A stretch of DNA of 64,000 bases, taken from contig NZ_VLKE01000001.1 in NCBI RefSeq assembly GCF_007830265.1, positions 3,286,001 to 3,350,000 of the forward strand, written 5' to 3'. The first letter of the stretch is position 1; each line of letters starts with the position of its first letter. The position numbers and the translations under genes were made by a program. Of the stretch, positions 47,758 to 57,487 are shown piece by piece. Source of the DNA: Micromonospora olivasterospora. GTDB lineage: Bacteria > Actinomycetota > Actinomycetes > Mycobacteriales > Micromonosporaceae. Under the pieces are notes generated by a model. The model made no database searches. It was not told the DNA's origin and saw nothing but the letters and a program-made list of their open reading frames with translations.

Positions 47758-50700
47758 GCGTCTCCCTCAGCAAATGTCGCAGCTCTCTCCGGAGCAGCAG
47801 AAACTGCTGCGTCTGCGCCTTGCGCAGATGAAGCAGCAGGCGGAGCGCCCGACATGTTTCCACGAGCTGTTCGAGGAAAAGGCCCGTCGCTTCCCGGATC
47901 GCGTGGCCGTGGTCTCCGGGGACACGCAGCTGAGCTACGCCGCTCTCGACCGGCTGTCGAATCAGCTCGCCCACCGGCTGCGGGGCCAGGGCGTCGGGCC
48001 CGAGACGCTGGTCGGGCTGTGCGTCCCGCGGTCCCCGGAGATGGTGGTCGGCCTGCTGGCCATCCTCAAGGCAGGTGGCGCGTACGTTCCGCTCGACCCC
48101 ACGTACCCGCGTGAGCGTCTCGCGTACATGGTCGCGGACTCGCAGGCGCGGGTGCTGCTGACCCGGCAGTCCCTGGCCGAGCTGCTGCCCGACTCCGGCG
48201 CGACCGTGCTGGACGTCGAGACGGTGTGGCCGCGGTTGGCCGACCACCCCGCGGACGCTCCCGCGACCGGGGTCACCCCGGACAACCTGGCCTACGTCAT
48301 CTACACGTCCGGTTCCACCGGTCAGCCCAAGGGTGTCCAGGTGCCGCACCGCGGCATCCGGTTCATCTCGCAGTGGCACCGGGAAAACTACGGCCTCGAC
48401 ACGCCCCGGCGGGTCATGCAGGGCACCCCGCTCAGCTTCGACATCTCGGTCTGGGAGATCACCGTTGCCCTGCTCTCGGGCAGCGTTCTCGTCCTGCCCC
48501 CGGCAGACCTGCGGATGATCGGCGGTGACCTCGCCGACTTCGTGAGCGAGCAGGCGATCGAGAACATCTCCATCACTCCGTCCGCCCTCGCCACCCTGCC
48601 GCCGGCATCGCTGCCGTCGCTGCAGTTCATCAGCGTCGGTGGCGAGTCCTGCCCGCTCGACCTCGCCCGGGCCTGGGCCACCGACCGCGCCTTCTTCAAC
48701 GGTTACGGGCCGACGGAGACCACGGTCGGTGCCAGCATCGCGCGCTACGGAAAGGACCTGGAGCGGATCCACATCGGCCGGCCCATGCCCAACACCCAGG
48801 TCTACATCCTCGACTCGCGCCTGCAACCGTTGCCCGTCGGCGTCGCCGGGGAGCTCTACATCGGCGGCAGCGGCGTGACCCGCGGCTACCTGGGACGGCC
48901 CGACCTGACCGCCGAGGTCTTCATCGCCGACCCGTTCGGCAAGCGCCCGGGTAGCCGTCTCTACAGGACCGGCGACCGCGCCCGGTTCCTCCCGGACGGG
49001 AACATCGAGTTCCTCGGGCGGATCGACCACCAGGTGAAGATCCGTGGGTTCCGGATCGAGCTGGGTGAGATCGAGAGCGCGCTCGCCGAGCACCCCCAGG
49101 TGCAGAGCGCCGCGGTGCTGGTCCACGAGGAGGCGACCACCAAGCGGCTGATCGCCTACGTCGTCGCGCGGAGACCCCTGTCCCTGGACGCCATGCAGGC
49201 GTTCCTGGGTGACCGGCTGCCCAGCTACATGGTCCCGAGCATCCTGGTCCCCCTGGACCAGCTACCGCTCGACCCCAACGGCAAGCTCGACCGGCGGGCC
49301 CTGGCCGCGATCCCCTGGGAGCAGTACGCCTCCGGCGCCAAGGCGGAGTACGTCGCTCCTCGCACCTACGTCGAGGAGCAGTTGGCGCAGATCTGGCAGG
49401 CGGTGCTGGGGGCGGCCGACCCGGTGAGCATCCACGACAACTTCTTCGCGCTGGGTGGCGACTCGATCCTGAGCCTTCAGGTGATCTTCCGGGCGAAGCA
49501 GGCGGGTCTGCACTTCAGCGTCAAGCAGTTGTTCCAGCACCAGACGATCGCCGAGCTGAGCCACGTGGTGGTGCAGCAGGACGCGGCGAGTGTGCAGGCC
49601 GAGCAGGGCCCGGTGACCGGGCCGGTCGAGCTGACCCCGATCCAGCGGTGGTTCTTCGCCAAGGAGTTCGTCCGGCAGGAGCACTTCAACCAGGCGTTCC
49701 TGCTGGACGTGCCGGCGGAGCTGACGCCGGAGCAGTGGCAGCGGACGCTGCTTCGCTTGCTGGAGCACCACGACGGGCTGCGGGCGCGTTACGTGCGGGG
49801 CGAGGACGGCGGTTGGCAGGCCGAGCTGGCCGGGGCGCCGGAGACGGTGCCGTGGCAGGTCCACGACCTCTCCGCCACGCCGGCGGCGGACCGGGCGGAC
49901 CAACTGCTGGAGATCACCAGGCAGGTCCAGGCCAGCTTCGATCTCGCCGATGGCCCGCTGGTCCGCGCCGTGCTGTTCACGGGGCTGGCGGACGGTAGGC
50001 ATCGTCTGCTGCTGGCGGTGCACCACCTGGTGGTGGACATCGTTTCCTGGCGGATCCTGCTGGAGGACCTGGCCGCGCTGTCGGAGCAGGTCCGGCAGGG
50101 CCAGGATCTGGTGCTGCCGGCGAAGTCGAGTTCGTGGCAGCAGTGGGCGGCCCGGCTGCGGCAGGAGGCGTCGAGCGACACGACGCTGGGCGAGCTTCCG
50201 TACTGGCTCGAGCAGGTCGAGCCGGTCCAGCCGCTCCCGCTGGACGGCCCCGACAGCGACAACACGGTCAGCCGCAGCCGGGCGTGCGAGGTGAGCCTGG
50301 GCCGGGAGGAGACGCAGGCTCTCCTTCAGGACGTCCCGGCGGCGTTCAACACGCGGATCAACGACGTGCTGCTGACCGCGGTGGCCGCGGCCCTCGGGTC
50401 GTGGACGCAGGGCACGCACGTGCGGGTCGATCTCGAGGGCCACGGGCGCGAGGACCTGTTCGACGACGTCGACCTGTCCCGCACGGTCGGCTGGTTCACG
50501 ACCGTCTCGCCGGTGCGGCTGCCGGCCCCGTCCGCCGCCGACCCGGCGGCGGGGCTCAAGGAGATCAAGGAGCTGCTGCGCCGGCGGCCGCGGCAGGGCA
50601 TCGGCTACGGGCTGCTGCTGAACAGCGAGACCGAGGCCGGCGCGCGGCTGCGGCAGGCCCCCGCCGCGCAGGTCAGCTTCAACTACATCGGGGAGCTCGA

Positions 50701-53700
50701 CGGGCCCTTCACCGGCAACTTCGCCCTCGCCCAGGAGGCCATCGGCCCGGACGTCGGGTCGGAGAACCAGCGTCTCTACCTGATCGACATCGTGAGCCGC
50801 ATCCAGGACGGCGAGCTGCGGATGCAGTGGAACTACCACGAGGCGGCCCACCAGCAGGAGACGATCGAGCGGGTCGCCCGGCAGGCCCTGGACGTGCTCG
50901 GCCGGCTCGCCACCGAGGCCCACCGCCCCGGCGTCAACGGCTACAGCCCCTCGGACCTGCCGATCAGCGGCCTGACCCAGCCGGAGATCAACGACCTGGT
51001 CGACCAGCTGCGGGCGCTGCCCGCCTGGCGGAACAGCGAGCTGGCCCGCCCGCTGGAGGACGTCTACCCGCAGACGCCGCTGCAGCAGGGCCTGTGGTTC
51101 CAGAGCCAGTACGCCCAGGGCCAGGGCCTCTACCACGTCCAGGTGGTGCTGGAGATCGAGCAGGACCTGCAGGTCGAGGTGTTCCGCCAGAGCTGGGCGG
51201 AGGTCATGCGGCGTCACCCGATCCTGCGCACCAACTTCTGGTCCGTTCCCGGTCACGAGGCGATGCAGCTGGTCTGGCGACAGGTGCCGGTGCCGCTGGA
51301 GGAGCAGGACTGGCGGTCCGACTCGCCCCAGCAGCAGCGGGAGCGCCTGGACGCGTACCTGAAGCAGGAGCGCGCCCGGGGCTTCGACCCGTACGAGATT
51401 CCCCAGTGGCGCATGCTGCTGGCCCGCACGGCCGACGACAACTACAGCTTCGTCCTGAGCGCCCACCACACGATCCTCGACGGCTGGAGCAACAGCCTGC
51501 TCCTGGCCGAGGTCGTGCAGTGCTACGGCGCGCTCCTCCAGGGCCGCCAGGCGGCGCTGCAGCCGACCCGTCCCTACCGCGACTACGTCGCGTGGCTGCG
51601 GAAGCAGGACATGCAACAGGCCGAGCGGTACTGGCGCGAGCTGCTGCAGGGGGCCGAACAGGCCGTTCCCCTCAGCGTCGAGAAGAAGAGCGAGCCGGCG
51701 GCGCGGGACTCGGATCAGCCGACCATGCGTCTGGCGACCACGTTCCTGGGCGACGAGGAGACGACCGAGCTCCAGAAGCTGGCCCAGGACCACCACCTGA
51801 CCCTCAACACGGTGCTGCAGGGCTGTTGGGCCCTGCTGCTGAGCCGGTACACCCGCAGCGAGGACGTCATCTTCGGCACCGTGGTGTCCGGGCGCCCTCC
51901 GGAGTTCGAGGGCGCCGAGCGGATGGTCGGCCTCTTCATCAACTCGCTGCCGATCCGCGTGCAGGTACCGGGCCGGGCGCGCCGGCTCGACTGGCTCCAG
52001 CGGCTGCAGGAGCAGAACACCCAGATGCGCCAGTACGAGCACAGCCCGCTGCTCCAGGTCCAGCAGTGGAGTGAGATCCCGGCCGACGGGCAGCTCTTCG
52101 ACAGCCTCTTCGTCTTCGAGAACTACCCGCTCCAGGAGGACGAGGCCGCGGCCCTGCGCCTCAAGCTGACCGACGCGGAGGAGCGGACCCACTTCCCGCT
52201 CAACGTGGTGGTCAACCCCGGAGAGCGGCTCGGGCTCAGCATCCTCTACGACACCAGCCGCCTCGACGGCGAGACGGTCGAGCGCATGCTCGCGCACATG
52301 CTCCAGACCTGCCGCGAGCTGACCAACTCGCCGCAGCTGAGCCTGGCCGAACTGACCATGCTCACCGAGGGCGAGCGGGGTCGCATCCTGAACGAGTGGA
52401 ACACCGCCACGACGACCACCACCGATCCGGAGTACCTGCACGAGCTGTTCGAGGCGCAGGCGAAGCGGACGCCCGACTCGATCGCGGTGGTCTACGAAGA
52501 GGAGCAGATCAGCTACGCCGAGTTGAACGGCCGCGCCAACCAGCTGGCGCACTGGCTCCAGGGGCAGGACGTCGGCCCCGACGTGCTGGTCGGTCTGTGC
52601 CTGGAGCGCTCGATCGAGGTCCTCGTCGGCCTGCTCGGCATCCTCAAGGCGGGCGGCGGGTACGTGCCGCTGGACCCGAGCTACCCGACGGAGCGGCTGG
52701 CCTTCCTCGTCGAGGACGCCGGGCTGAAGGTCATCCTCACCCAGTCCCACCTCGAGGAGGGGGTGCCGGCGGAGGGCGTTCCCACGCTCTGCCTGGACAG
52801 CGGCTGGTCCGCCGTCGCCCAGGAGTCGCGGGAGACGCCGCCGAGTGCGCTGACCCCGGAGAACCTGGCGTACATCATCTACACGTCGGGCTCGACCGGC
52901 CGGCCCAAGGGCGTGATGGTCGCGCACCGCTGCGTCAACCACATCGTGCCCTGGCAGCAGGAGCACGACTGCTTCACCAGGCGGCAGCACGTGCTGCAGG
53001 TGGCCTCGTACAGCTTCGACTTCTCGGTCTGGGAAATCATCATGCCGCTGCTGACCGGCGGCACCCTCTACATCCCGAGGCACGGCCTGCGGATGATCGG
53101 CACCGACCTGCACGACATCGTGGTCGAGCGGGCCATCGAGAACCTCAGCTTCACCCCGGGTGCCCTGGCCACCCTGCCGACGCCGGATCTCCCGCACCTG
53201 CGCACCCTGGTCGTCGGCGGCGAGGCCTACTCGGCCGACCTCATCCGCACCTGGGCGCCGGGCCGCACCTTCTTCAACGTGTACGGCCCGACGGAGACCA
53301 CCGTCTTCGCCACCGGCACGCACATCGACGAGAACCTCGACGTCCTGCACATGGGGCGCCCGATCACCAACGTCGAGCTCTACGTCCTCGACGCCCACAT
53401 GCAGCCGGTGCCGGTCGGAGTTCCCGGTGAGCTGTACATCGGCGGCGTCGGCGTCACGCGCGGGTACCTGAACCGCCCCGAACTCACGGCCGAGTACTTC
53501 GTCGCGAATCCCTTCGGCGAGCCCGGCAGCCGGCTGTACAAGAGCGGCGACCTGGTGCGGTACCTGCCCGACGGCAACATCGAGTTCGTCGGGCGGATCG
53601 ACCACCAGGTGAAGATCCGTGGGTTCCGGATCGAGCTGGGTGAGATCGAGGCCGTGCTCGGCCTGCACCCGCAGGTACGCAACTGCGCCGTACCGGTGCT

Positions 53701-56700
53701 TCCGGGTGAACGGGGCCAGCGGCTGGTCGCCTACGTGGAGCCCGAGCCGGGAGCGTCCGACATCACCGATGCGCTGCGCGCGTACCTGGGCGAGAAGCTG
53801 CCCAGACACATGGTTCCCGCGGCCTTCGTCTGCATGGAGCAGCTGCCGCTCAACCAGAACGGGAAGCTGAACCGGCGCGCGCTCCCGCTTCCCGAGGAGG
53901 CGCCGGCGGCGACCCTGGCCGCGAACGCGCTGCCACGCACCAGGACCGAGGCCCTGCTGGCGACCGTCTTCGAGCAGGTGCTGGGCCGCGCCCCGGTCGG
54001 CATCTTCGACGACTTCTTCGTCCTGGGCGGCCACTCGCTGCTCGCGGTGCAGGTCGTCGCCCGCATCCGGCACGCCTTCGGCGTCGAGATGCCGATCCGT
54101 CTGCTCTTCGAGCAGCCGACCATCGCGAAGCTCGCCGGCGAGTTGGAGCGCCTGCAGCAGGACCAGGCTCCGCAGCGGGTGGCCCCGCTGGAGCCGGTCT
54201 CCCGCGACCAGCCGTTGCCCGCCACGTTCGACCAGCAGCGGCTCTGGTTCATGGACCGCCTCAACCCGGGCAGCGCCTTCTACACGATCGGCTGGCTGCT
54301 GCACTGGCCCGACGCGCTGGAGTCGGCGGCGCTCCGGCGCGCCCTGCGGGATCTGACCACGCGCCACGAACCGTTCCGTACCACCTTCCACGAGCACGAC
54401 AGCCGGGTCTGGCAGGTGATCGCCGAGGAGGCCGAGGTCGCCCTGACCGAGGCGGACCTCTCGTCGACCCCGCGGGAGGAGCAGCAGGAGTCGGCGAGGC
54501 GGCTCATCCACGAGTGGTGGAGCCGGCCCTTCGATCTGGCGCGGGGACCGCTGCTGCGGCCGTTGGTCGTTCGCCTCTCCGCCACCGAGGCGGTCCTGGT
54601 GTTCAGCGCCCACCACATCGTCTTCGACGGCTACTCGATCCGGCTCTTCAACGGGGAGCTGCGGGAGCTCTACCAGGCGGCCGCGACCGGCGGCTCCCCG
54701 TCGCTGCCCGCGCTCGCCGTCCAGCACGCCGACTACGCCGTCTGGCAGCAGCAGTGGCTCGAGGAGGAGCGACTGCGCCCGCACCTGGACTACTGGAAGG
54801 AGCAGCTGGCCGAGGCGCCCGAGCTGATCACGCTGCCCCTCGACAAGCCGAGGCCGGCGGTGCAGAGCTTCCGGGGGGCCAACCTGGCCCGCTCGCTCTC
54901 GCCCGACGTGACCCAGCAGCTGAAGCGGGTGAGCGGTGAGAACCAGACCACCCACTTCATCACGGCACTGAGCGCGTTCGCCGTTCTCCTGTCGCGCTAC
55001 AGCGGGCAGGACAAGGTCGTCATCGGTGTTCCGGTCGCCAACCGGAACCGGATCGAGACCGAACCGCTGATCGGCTTCCTGGTCAACACGGTCGCCCTCT
55101 GCGTGGATCTGCAGGGCAACCCGGGATTCGCGGAGGTGCTGAAGCAGGTCCGGTGGAAGCTGCTGGAGGCGCAGAGCCACCAGGAGATCCCGTTCGAGCG
55201 GATCGTCGAGGAGCTGAACCCGGAACGCAGCTCGAGCTACAGCCCGATCTTCCAGGTGATGTTCACCGGCCTCGACAAGCTCTTCGAGGAGCTGCCCGAG
55301 GACCAGGAGGAACCGGCCTGGATGCGGGACATCCTGGAGGAGGGCATCGGGGTCGCGAAGTTCGACCTCCTGTTCAGCATCCAGGAGAAGGCCGGTGCGC
55401 TGCAGTACGCCTTCGAGTACAGCACCGACCTGTTCGAGGAGCGCACCGTCGCCAGCATGGCGGAGCACTTCGAAACCCTGATCCAGGCGGCGCTGACCTC
55501 GCCCGACAAGCCGGTGTCCGAGCTGCCGCTGCTCAACGCCGCGGAGGTCGTGCGGCGGCTGGAGGAGTGGAACGCGACCCGGGACGACCGGTGGCTGCGG
55601 CCGGCGACCCTCCACGAGCTGTTCGAGGCCCAGGCGCGCCGGTCGCCCGACCACATCGCCCTGTCGTACGAGGAGCGGACCCTCACCTACGCGGAGCTGG
55701 ACCGGCACACCAACCAGCTGGCGCGGACCCTGCGCGCGAAGGGCGTGGGACCCGAGGCGCGCGTCGGCATCTGCGCGGAGCGGTCCCTCGAGCTGGTGAT
55801 CGGCCTCCTCGCCATCCTGAAGGCCGGCGGTGCCTACGTCCCGCTCGATCCCGACTACCCGGCGGACCGGCTCGCCTTCATGGTCGGGGACGCCCAGATC
55901 CAGGCGGTCCTGGTGCAGCCGCAGACCCAGGAGCGCATCGAGTCACTCGTGGGTGCGGACGTCCCGCTGGTCCAGCTCAGCGGCGACGGGGCGGAATGGC
56001 CGCAGGAGAGCGCCGAGCCGCTGGTGAACCTCGCCGGGCCGGACAACCTCGCCTACGTCATCTACACGTCCGGCTCGACCGGCAGGCCCAAGGGCGCCAT
56101 GCTCGGCCACCAGGGCATCTGTAACCGCCTGCTCTGGATGCAGGACACCTACTCGCTGCAGAGCGAGGACCGGGTACTGCAGAAGACCCCGTTCAGCTTC
56201 GACGTCTCGGTCTGGGAGTTCTTCTGGCCGCTCATCACGGGCGCCCGGCTGCACGTCGCCCGCCCCGACGGGCACCGTGACCCGGCCTACCTCGCCGAGG
56301 TGATCGACCGGCAGCGGATCAGTGTCCTTCACTTCGTCCCCTCGATGCTCCAGTCGTTCCTGGAGCAGCCGGCCGTGGCCGAGCGCTGCCGGAGCATCAG
56401 GCACGTCATGTGCAGCGGCGAGGCCCTTCCGCTCGACCTGCAGGAGCGGTTCCTTCGCCACCTGCCGAACGTGCGCCTGCACAACCTCTACGGGCCGACC
56501 GAGGCCTCGGTGGACGTGAGCTTCTGGGAGTGCCACCCCGTCGAGGGGGCGACCACCGTACCCATCGGCCGTCCGGTCGCCAACACCCGGCTCTACGTGC
56601 TGAACCCGGCCATGATGCCGGTGCCGGACGGCGTCATCGGCGAGCTGTTCATCGGCGGCGTGCAGCTGGCGCGTGGCTACCTCGGTCGACCGGACCTGAC

Positions 56701-57427
56701 CGCGGAGCGCTTCGTCGCCAACCCCTTCGGCGAGGGGCGGCTGTACGCGACCGGCGACCTGGCCCGCCACCGGCGCGACGGCGTCATCGAGTACGTCGGG
56801 CGCAAGGACCACCAGATCAAGATCCGGGGCCACCGCATCGAGGTCGGCGAGATCGAGGCCGTCCTGGCGCAGCACCCCGCGCTCCAGTCCTGCCTGATCA
56901 CGGTGCACGAGGTCAGCGCCGCGGACAAGCGGCTGGCGGCCTTCTACACCGTGAACGAGGAAACGACGGTCACCGTCGAGGAGCTGAAGGAACATCTGCG
57001 CCAGCAGCTCCCCGAATACATGGTTCCGACCTACTTCGTCGACCTGCCGGAATTCCCGCTCAGCCCGAACGGGAAGGTGGACCGCAAGGCTCTGCCATCC
57101 CTTTCCTCGATCGTGCGGCAGACGCAGGAACGGGAGAGCTTCGTCGCTCCGAGAACGGAGACCGAGCGGGCGCTGGCCGAGATCTGGACGAAACTCCTGA
57201 ACGTGGAGCGGGTGGGCGTCCACGACGACTTCTTCGATCTCGGCGGCCATTCACTGCTGGTGGCCTCCCTGGCGACCGAGGTGCAGTCGTCCTGGGACGT
57301 GTCGTTGATGCTCCCGATCGTCTTCCAGAACCGAACCCTGGAGGCCCTCGCCCAGGTGATCGACGAGAGCCTCGCCGGAGGCGACGGGGAGGAGATGGAT
57401 GCGGACGATCTGTTCGACCTGGACTGA
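47750..57427 (+). CDS. Nonribosomal peptide synthetase 2: A3-T-E-C-A4-T-C-A5-T, no thioesterase
   Basis: Adds residues three to five. I place the start at ATG 47750 (MSERLPQQMSQLSPEQQKLL), overlapping NRPS1's stop; its first 35 residues form a helix fit for docking onto NRPS1's tail. Domains by residue: A3 about 35-530, T3 Ser572 (LGGDSI), epimerase HHLVVDIVSW (758), C4 HHTILDG (1239), A4 about 1560-2045, T4 Ser2096 (LGGHSL), C5 HHIVFDG (2288), A5 about 2620-3115, T5 Ser3168 (LGGHSL), then an acidic tail ending LFDLD. There is no thioesterase or reductase. Specificity by eye: A3 D-I-W-S-S-G-G-V-G, A4 D-F-W-S-V-G-V-V-F (neither assignable), A5 D-V-W-H-M-S-L-V-D, the serine code. A2 and A4 are highly similar in sequence. 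Translation is coupled to NRPS1. Confidence 0.95.
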   Translation: MSERLPQQMSQLSPEQQKLLRLRLAQMKQQAERPTCFHELFEEKARRFPDRVAVVSGDTQLSYAALDRLSNQLAHRLRGQGVGPETLVGLCVPRSPEMVVGLLAILKAGGAYVPLDPTYPRERLAYMVADSQARVLLTRQSLAELLPDSGATVLDVETVWPRLADHPADAPATGVTPDNLAYVIYTSGSTGQPKGVQVPHRGIRFISQWHRENYGLDTPRRVMQGTPLSFDISVWEITVALLSGSVLVLPPADLRMIGGDLADFVSEQAIENISITPSALATLPPASLPSLQFISVGGESCPLDLARAWATDRAFFNGYGPTETTVGASIARYGKDLERIHIGRPMPNTQVYILDSRLQPLPVGVAGELYIGGSGVTRGYLGRPDLTAEVFIADPFGKRPGSRLYRTGDRARFLPDGNIEFLGRIDHQVKIRGFRIELGEIESALAEHPQVQSAAVLVHEEATTKRLIAYVVARRPLSLDAMQAFLGDRLPSYMVPSILVPLDQLPLDPNGKLDRRALAAIPWEQYASGAKAEYVAPRTYVEEQLAQIWQAVLGAADPVSIHDNFFALGGDSILSLQVIFRAKQAGLHFSVKQLFQHQTIAELSHVVVQQDAASVQAEQGPVTGPVELTPIQRWFFAKEFVRQEHFNQAFLLDVPAELTPEQWQRTLLRLLEHHDGLRARYVRGEDGGWQAELAGAPETVPWQVHDLSATPAADRADQLLEITRQVQASFDLADGPLVRAVLFTGLADGRHRLLLAVHHLVVDIVSWRILLEDLAALSEQVRQGQDLVLPAKSSSWQQWAARLRQEASSDTTLGELPYWLEQVEPVQPLPLDGPDSDNTVSRSRACEVSLGREETQALLQDVPAAFNTRINDVLLTAVAAALGSWTQGTHVRVDLEGHGREDLFDDVDLSRTVGWFTTVSPVRLPAPSAADPAAGLKEIKELLRRRPRQGIGYGLLLNSETEAGARLRQAPAAQVSFNYIGELDGPFTGNFALAQEAIGPDVGSENQRLYLIDIVSRIQDGELRMQWNYHEAAHQQETIERVARQALDVLGRLATEAHRPGVNGYSPSDLPISGLTQPEINDLVDQLRALPAWRNSELARPLEDVYPQTPLQQGLWFQSQYAQGQGLYHVQVVLEIEQDLQVEVFRQSWAEVMRRHPILRTNFWSVPGHEAMQLVWRQVPVPLEEQDWRSDSPQQQRERLDAYLKQERARGFDPYEIPQWRMLLARTADDNYSFVLSAHHTILDGWSNSLLLAEVVQCYGALLQGRQAALQPTRPYRDYVAWLRKQDMQQAERYWRELLQGAEQAVPLSVEKKSEPAARDSDQPTMRLATTFLGDEETTELQKLAQDHHLTLNTVLQGCWALLLSRYTRSEDVIFGTVVSGRPPEFEGAERMVGLFINSLPIRVQVPGRARRLDWLQRLQEQNTQMRQYEHSPLLQVQQWSEIPADGQLFDSLFVFENYPLQEDEAAALRLKLTDAEERTHFPLNVVVNPGERLGLSILYDTSRLDGETVERMLAHMLQTCRELTNSPQLSLAELTMLTEGERGRILNEWNTATTTTTDPEYLHELFEAQAKRTPDSIAVVYEEEQISYAELNGRANQLAHWLQGQDVGPDVLVGLCLERSIEVLVGLLGILKAGGGYVPLDPSYPTERLAFLVEDAGLKVILTQSHLEEGVPAEGVPTLCLDSGWSAVAQESRETPPSALTPENLAYIIYTSGSTGRPKGVMVAHRCVNHIVPWQQEHDCFTRRQHVLQVASYSFDFSVWEIIMPLLTGGTLYIPRHGLRMIGTDLHDIVVERAIENLSFTPGALATLPTPDLPHLRTLVVGGEAYSADLIRTWAPGRTFFNVYGPTETTVFATGTHIDENLDVLHMGRPITNVELYVLDAHMQPVPVGVPGELYIGGVGVTRGYLNRPELTAEYFVANPFGEPGSRLYKSGDLVRYLPDGNIEFVGRIDHQVKIRGFRIELGEIEAVLGLHPQVRNCAVPVLPGERGQRLVAYVEPEPGASDITDALRAYLGEKLPRHMVPAAFVCMEQLPLNQNGKLNRRALPLPEEAPAATLAANALPRTRTEALLATVFEQVLGRAPVGIFDDFFVLGGHSLLAVQVVARIRHAFGVEMPIRLLFEQPTIAKLAGELERLQQDQAPQRVAPLEPVSRDQPLPATFDQQRLWFMDRLNPGSAFYTIGWLLHWPDALESAALRRALRDLTTRHEPFRTTFHEHDSRVWQVIAEEAEVALTEADLSSTPREEQQESARRLIHEWWSRPFDLARGPLLRPLVVRLSATEAVLVFSAHHIVFDGYSIRLFNGELRELYQAAATGGSPSLPALAVQHADYAVWQQQWLEEERLRPHLDYWKEQLAEAPELITLPLDKPRPAVQSFRGANLARSLSPDVTQQLKRVSGENQTTHFITALSAFAVLLSRYSGQDKVVIGVPVANRNRIETEPLIGFLVNTVALCVDLQGNPGFAEVLKQVRWKLLEAQSHQEIPFERIVEELNPERSSSYSPIFQVMFTGLDKLFEELPEDQEEPAWMRDILEEGIGVAKFDLLFSIQEKAGALQYAFEYSTDLFEERTVASMAEHFETLIQAALTSPDKPVSELPLLNAAEVVRRLEEWNATRDDRWLRPATLHELFEAQARRSPDHIALSYEERTLTYAELDRHTNQLARTLRAKGVGPEARVGICAERSLELVIGLLAILKAGGAYVPLDPDYPADRLAFMVGDAQIQAVLVQPQTQERIESLVGADVPLVQLSGDGAEWPQESAEPLVNLAGPDNLAYVIYTSGSTGRPKGAMLGHQGICNRLLWMQDTYSLQSEDRVLQKTPFSFDVSVWEFFWPLITGARLHVARPDGHRDPAYLAEVIDRQRISVLHFVPSMLQSFLEQPAVAERCRSIRHVMCSGEALPLDLQERFLRHLPNVRLHNLYGPTEASVDVSFWECHPVEGATTVPIGRPVANTRLYVLNPAMMPVPDGVIGELFIGGVQLARGYLGRPDLTAERFVANPFGEGRLYATGDLARHRRDGVIEYVGRKDHQIKIRGHRIEVGEIEAVLAQHPALQSCLITVHEVSAADKRLAAFYTVNEETTVTVEELKEHLRQQLPEYMVPTYFVDLPEFPLSPNGKVDRKALPSLSSIVRQTQERESFVAPRTETERALAEIWTKLLNVERVGVHDDFFDLGGHSLLVASLATEVQSSWDVSLMLPIVFQNRTLEALAQVIDESLAGGDGEEMDADDLFDLD
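49412..49621 (+). repeat. Carrier/epimerase-junction repeat, copy 2
   Basis: Copy of 44587-44796 at offset 4,825 with one base difference, over T3 and the link to its epimerase. Confidence 0.85.
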
Positions 57428-57487
57428 CGTCACGCCAACGACCCGCCCGTCCACGACGACGCGCCGGCCCGGCGCTAGGAGAACACG

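Noticed and set aside
57251..57427. Thioesterase or reductase at the end of NRPS2
   Set aside because: Only about 57 residues follow the carrier serine and they lack GxSxG or a Rossmann motif.
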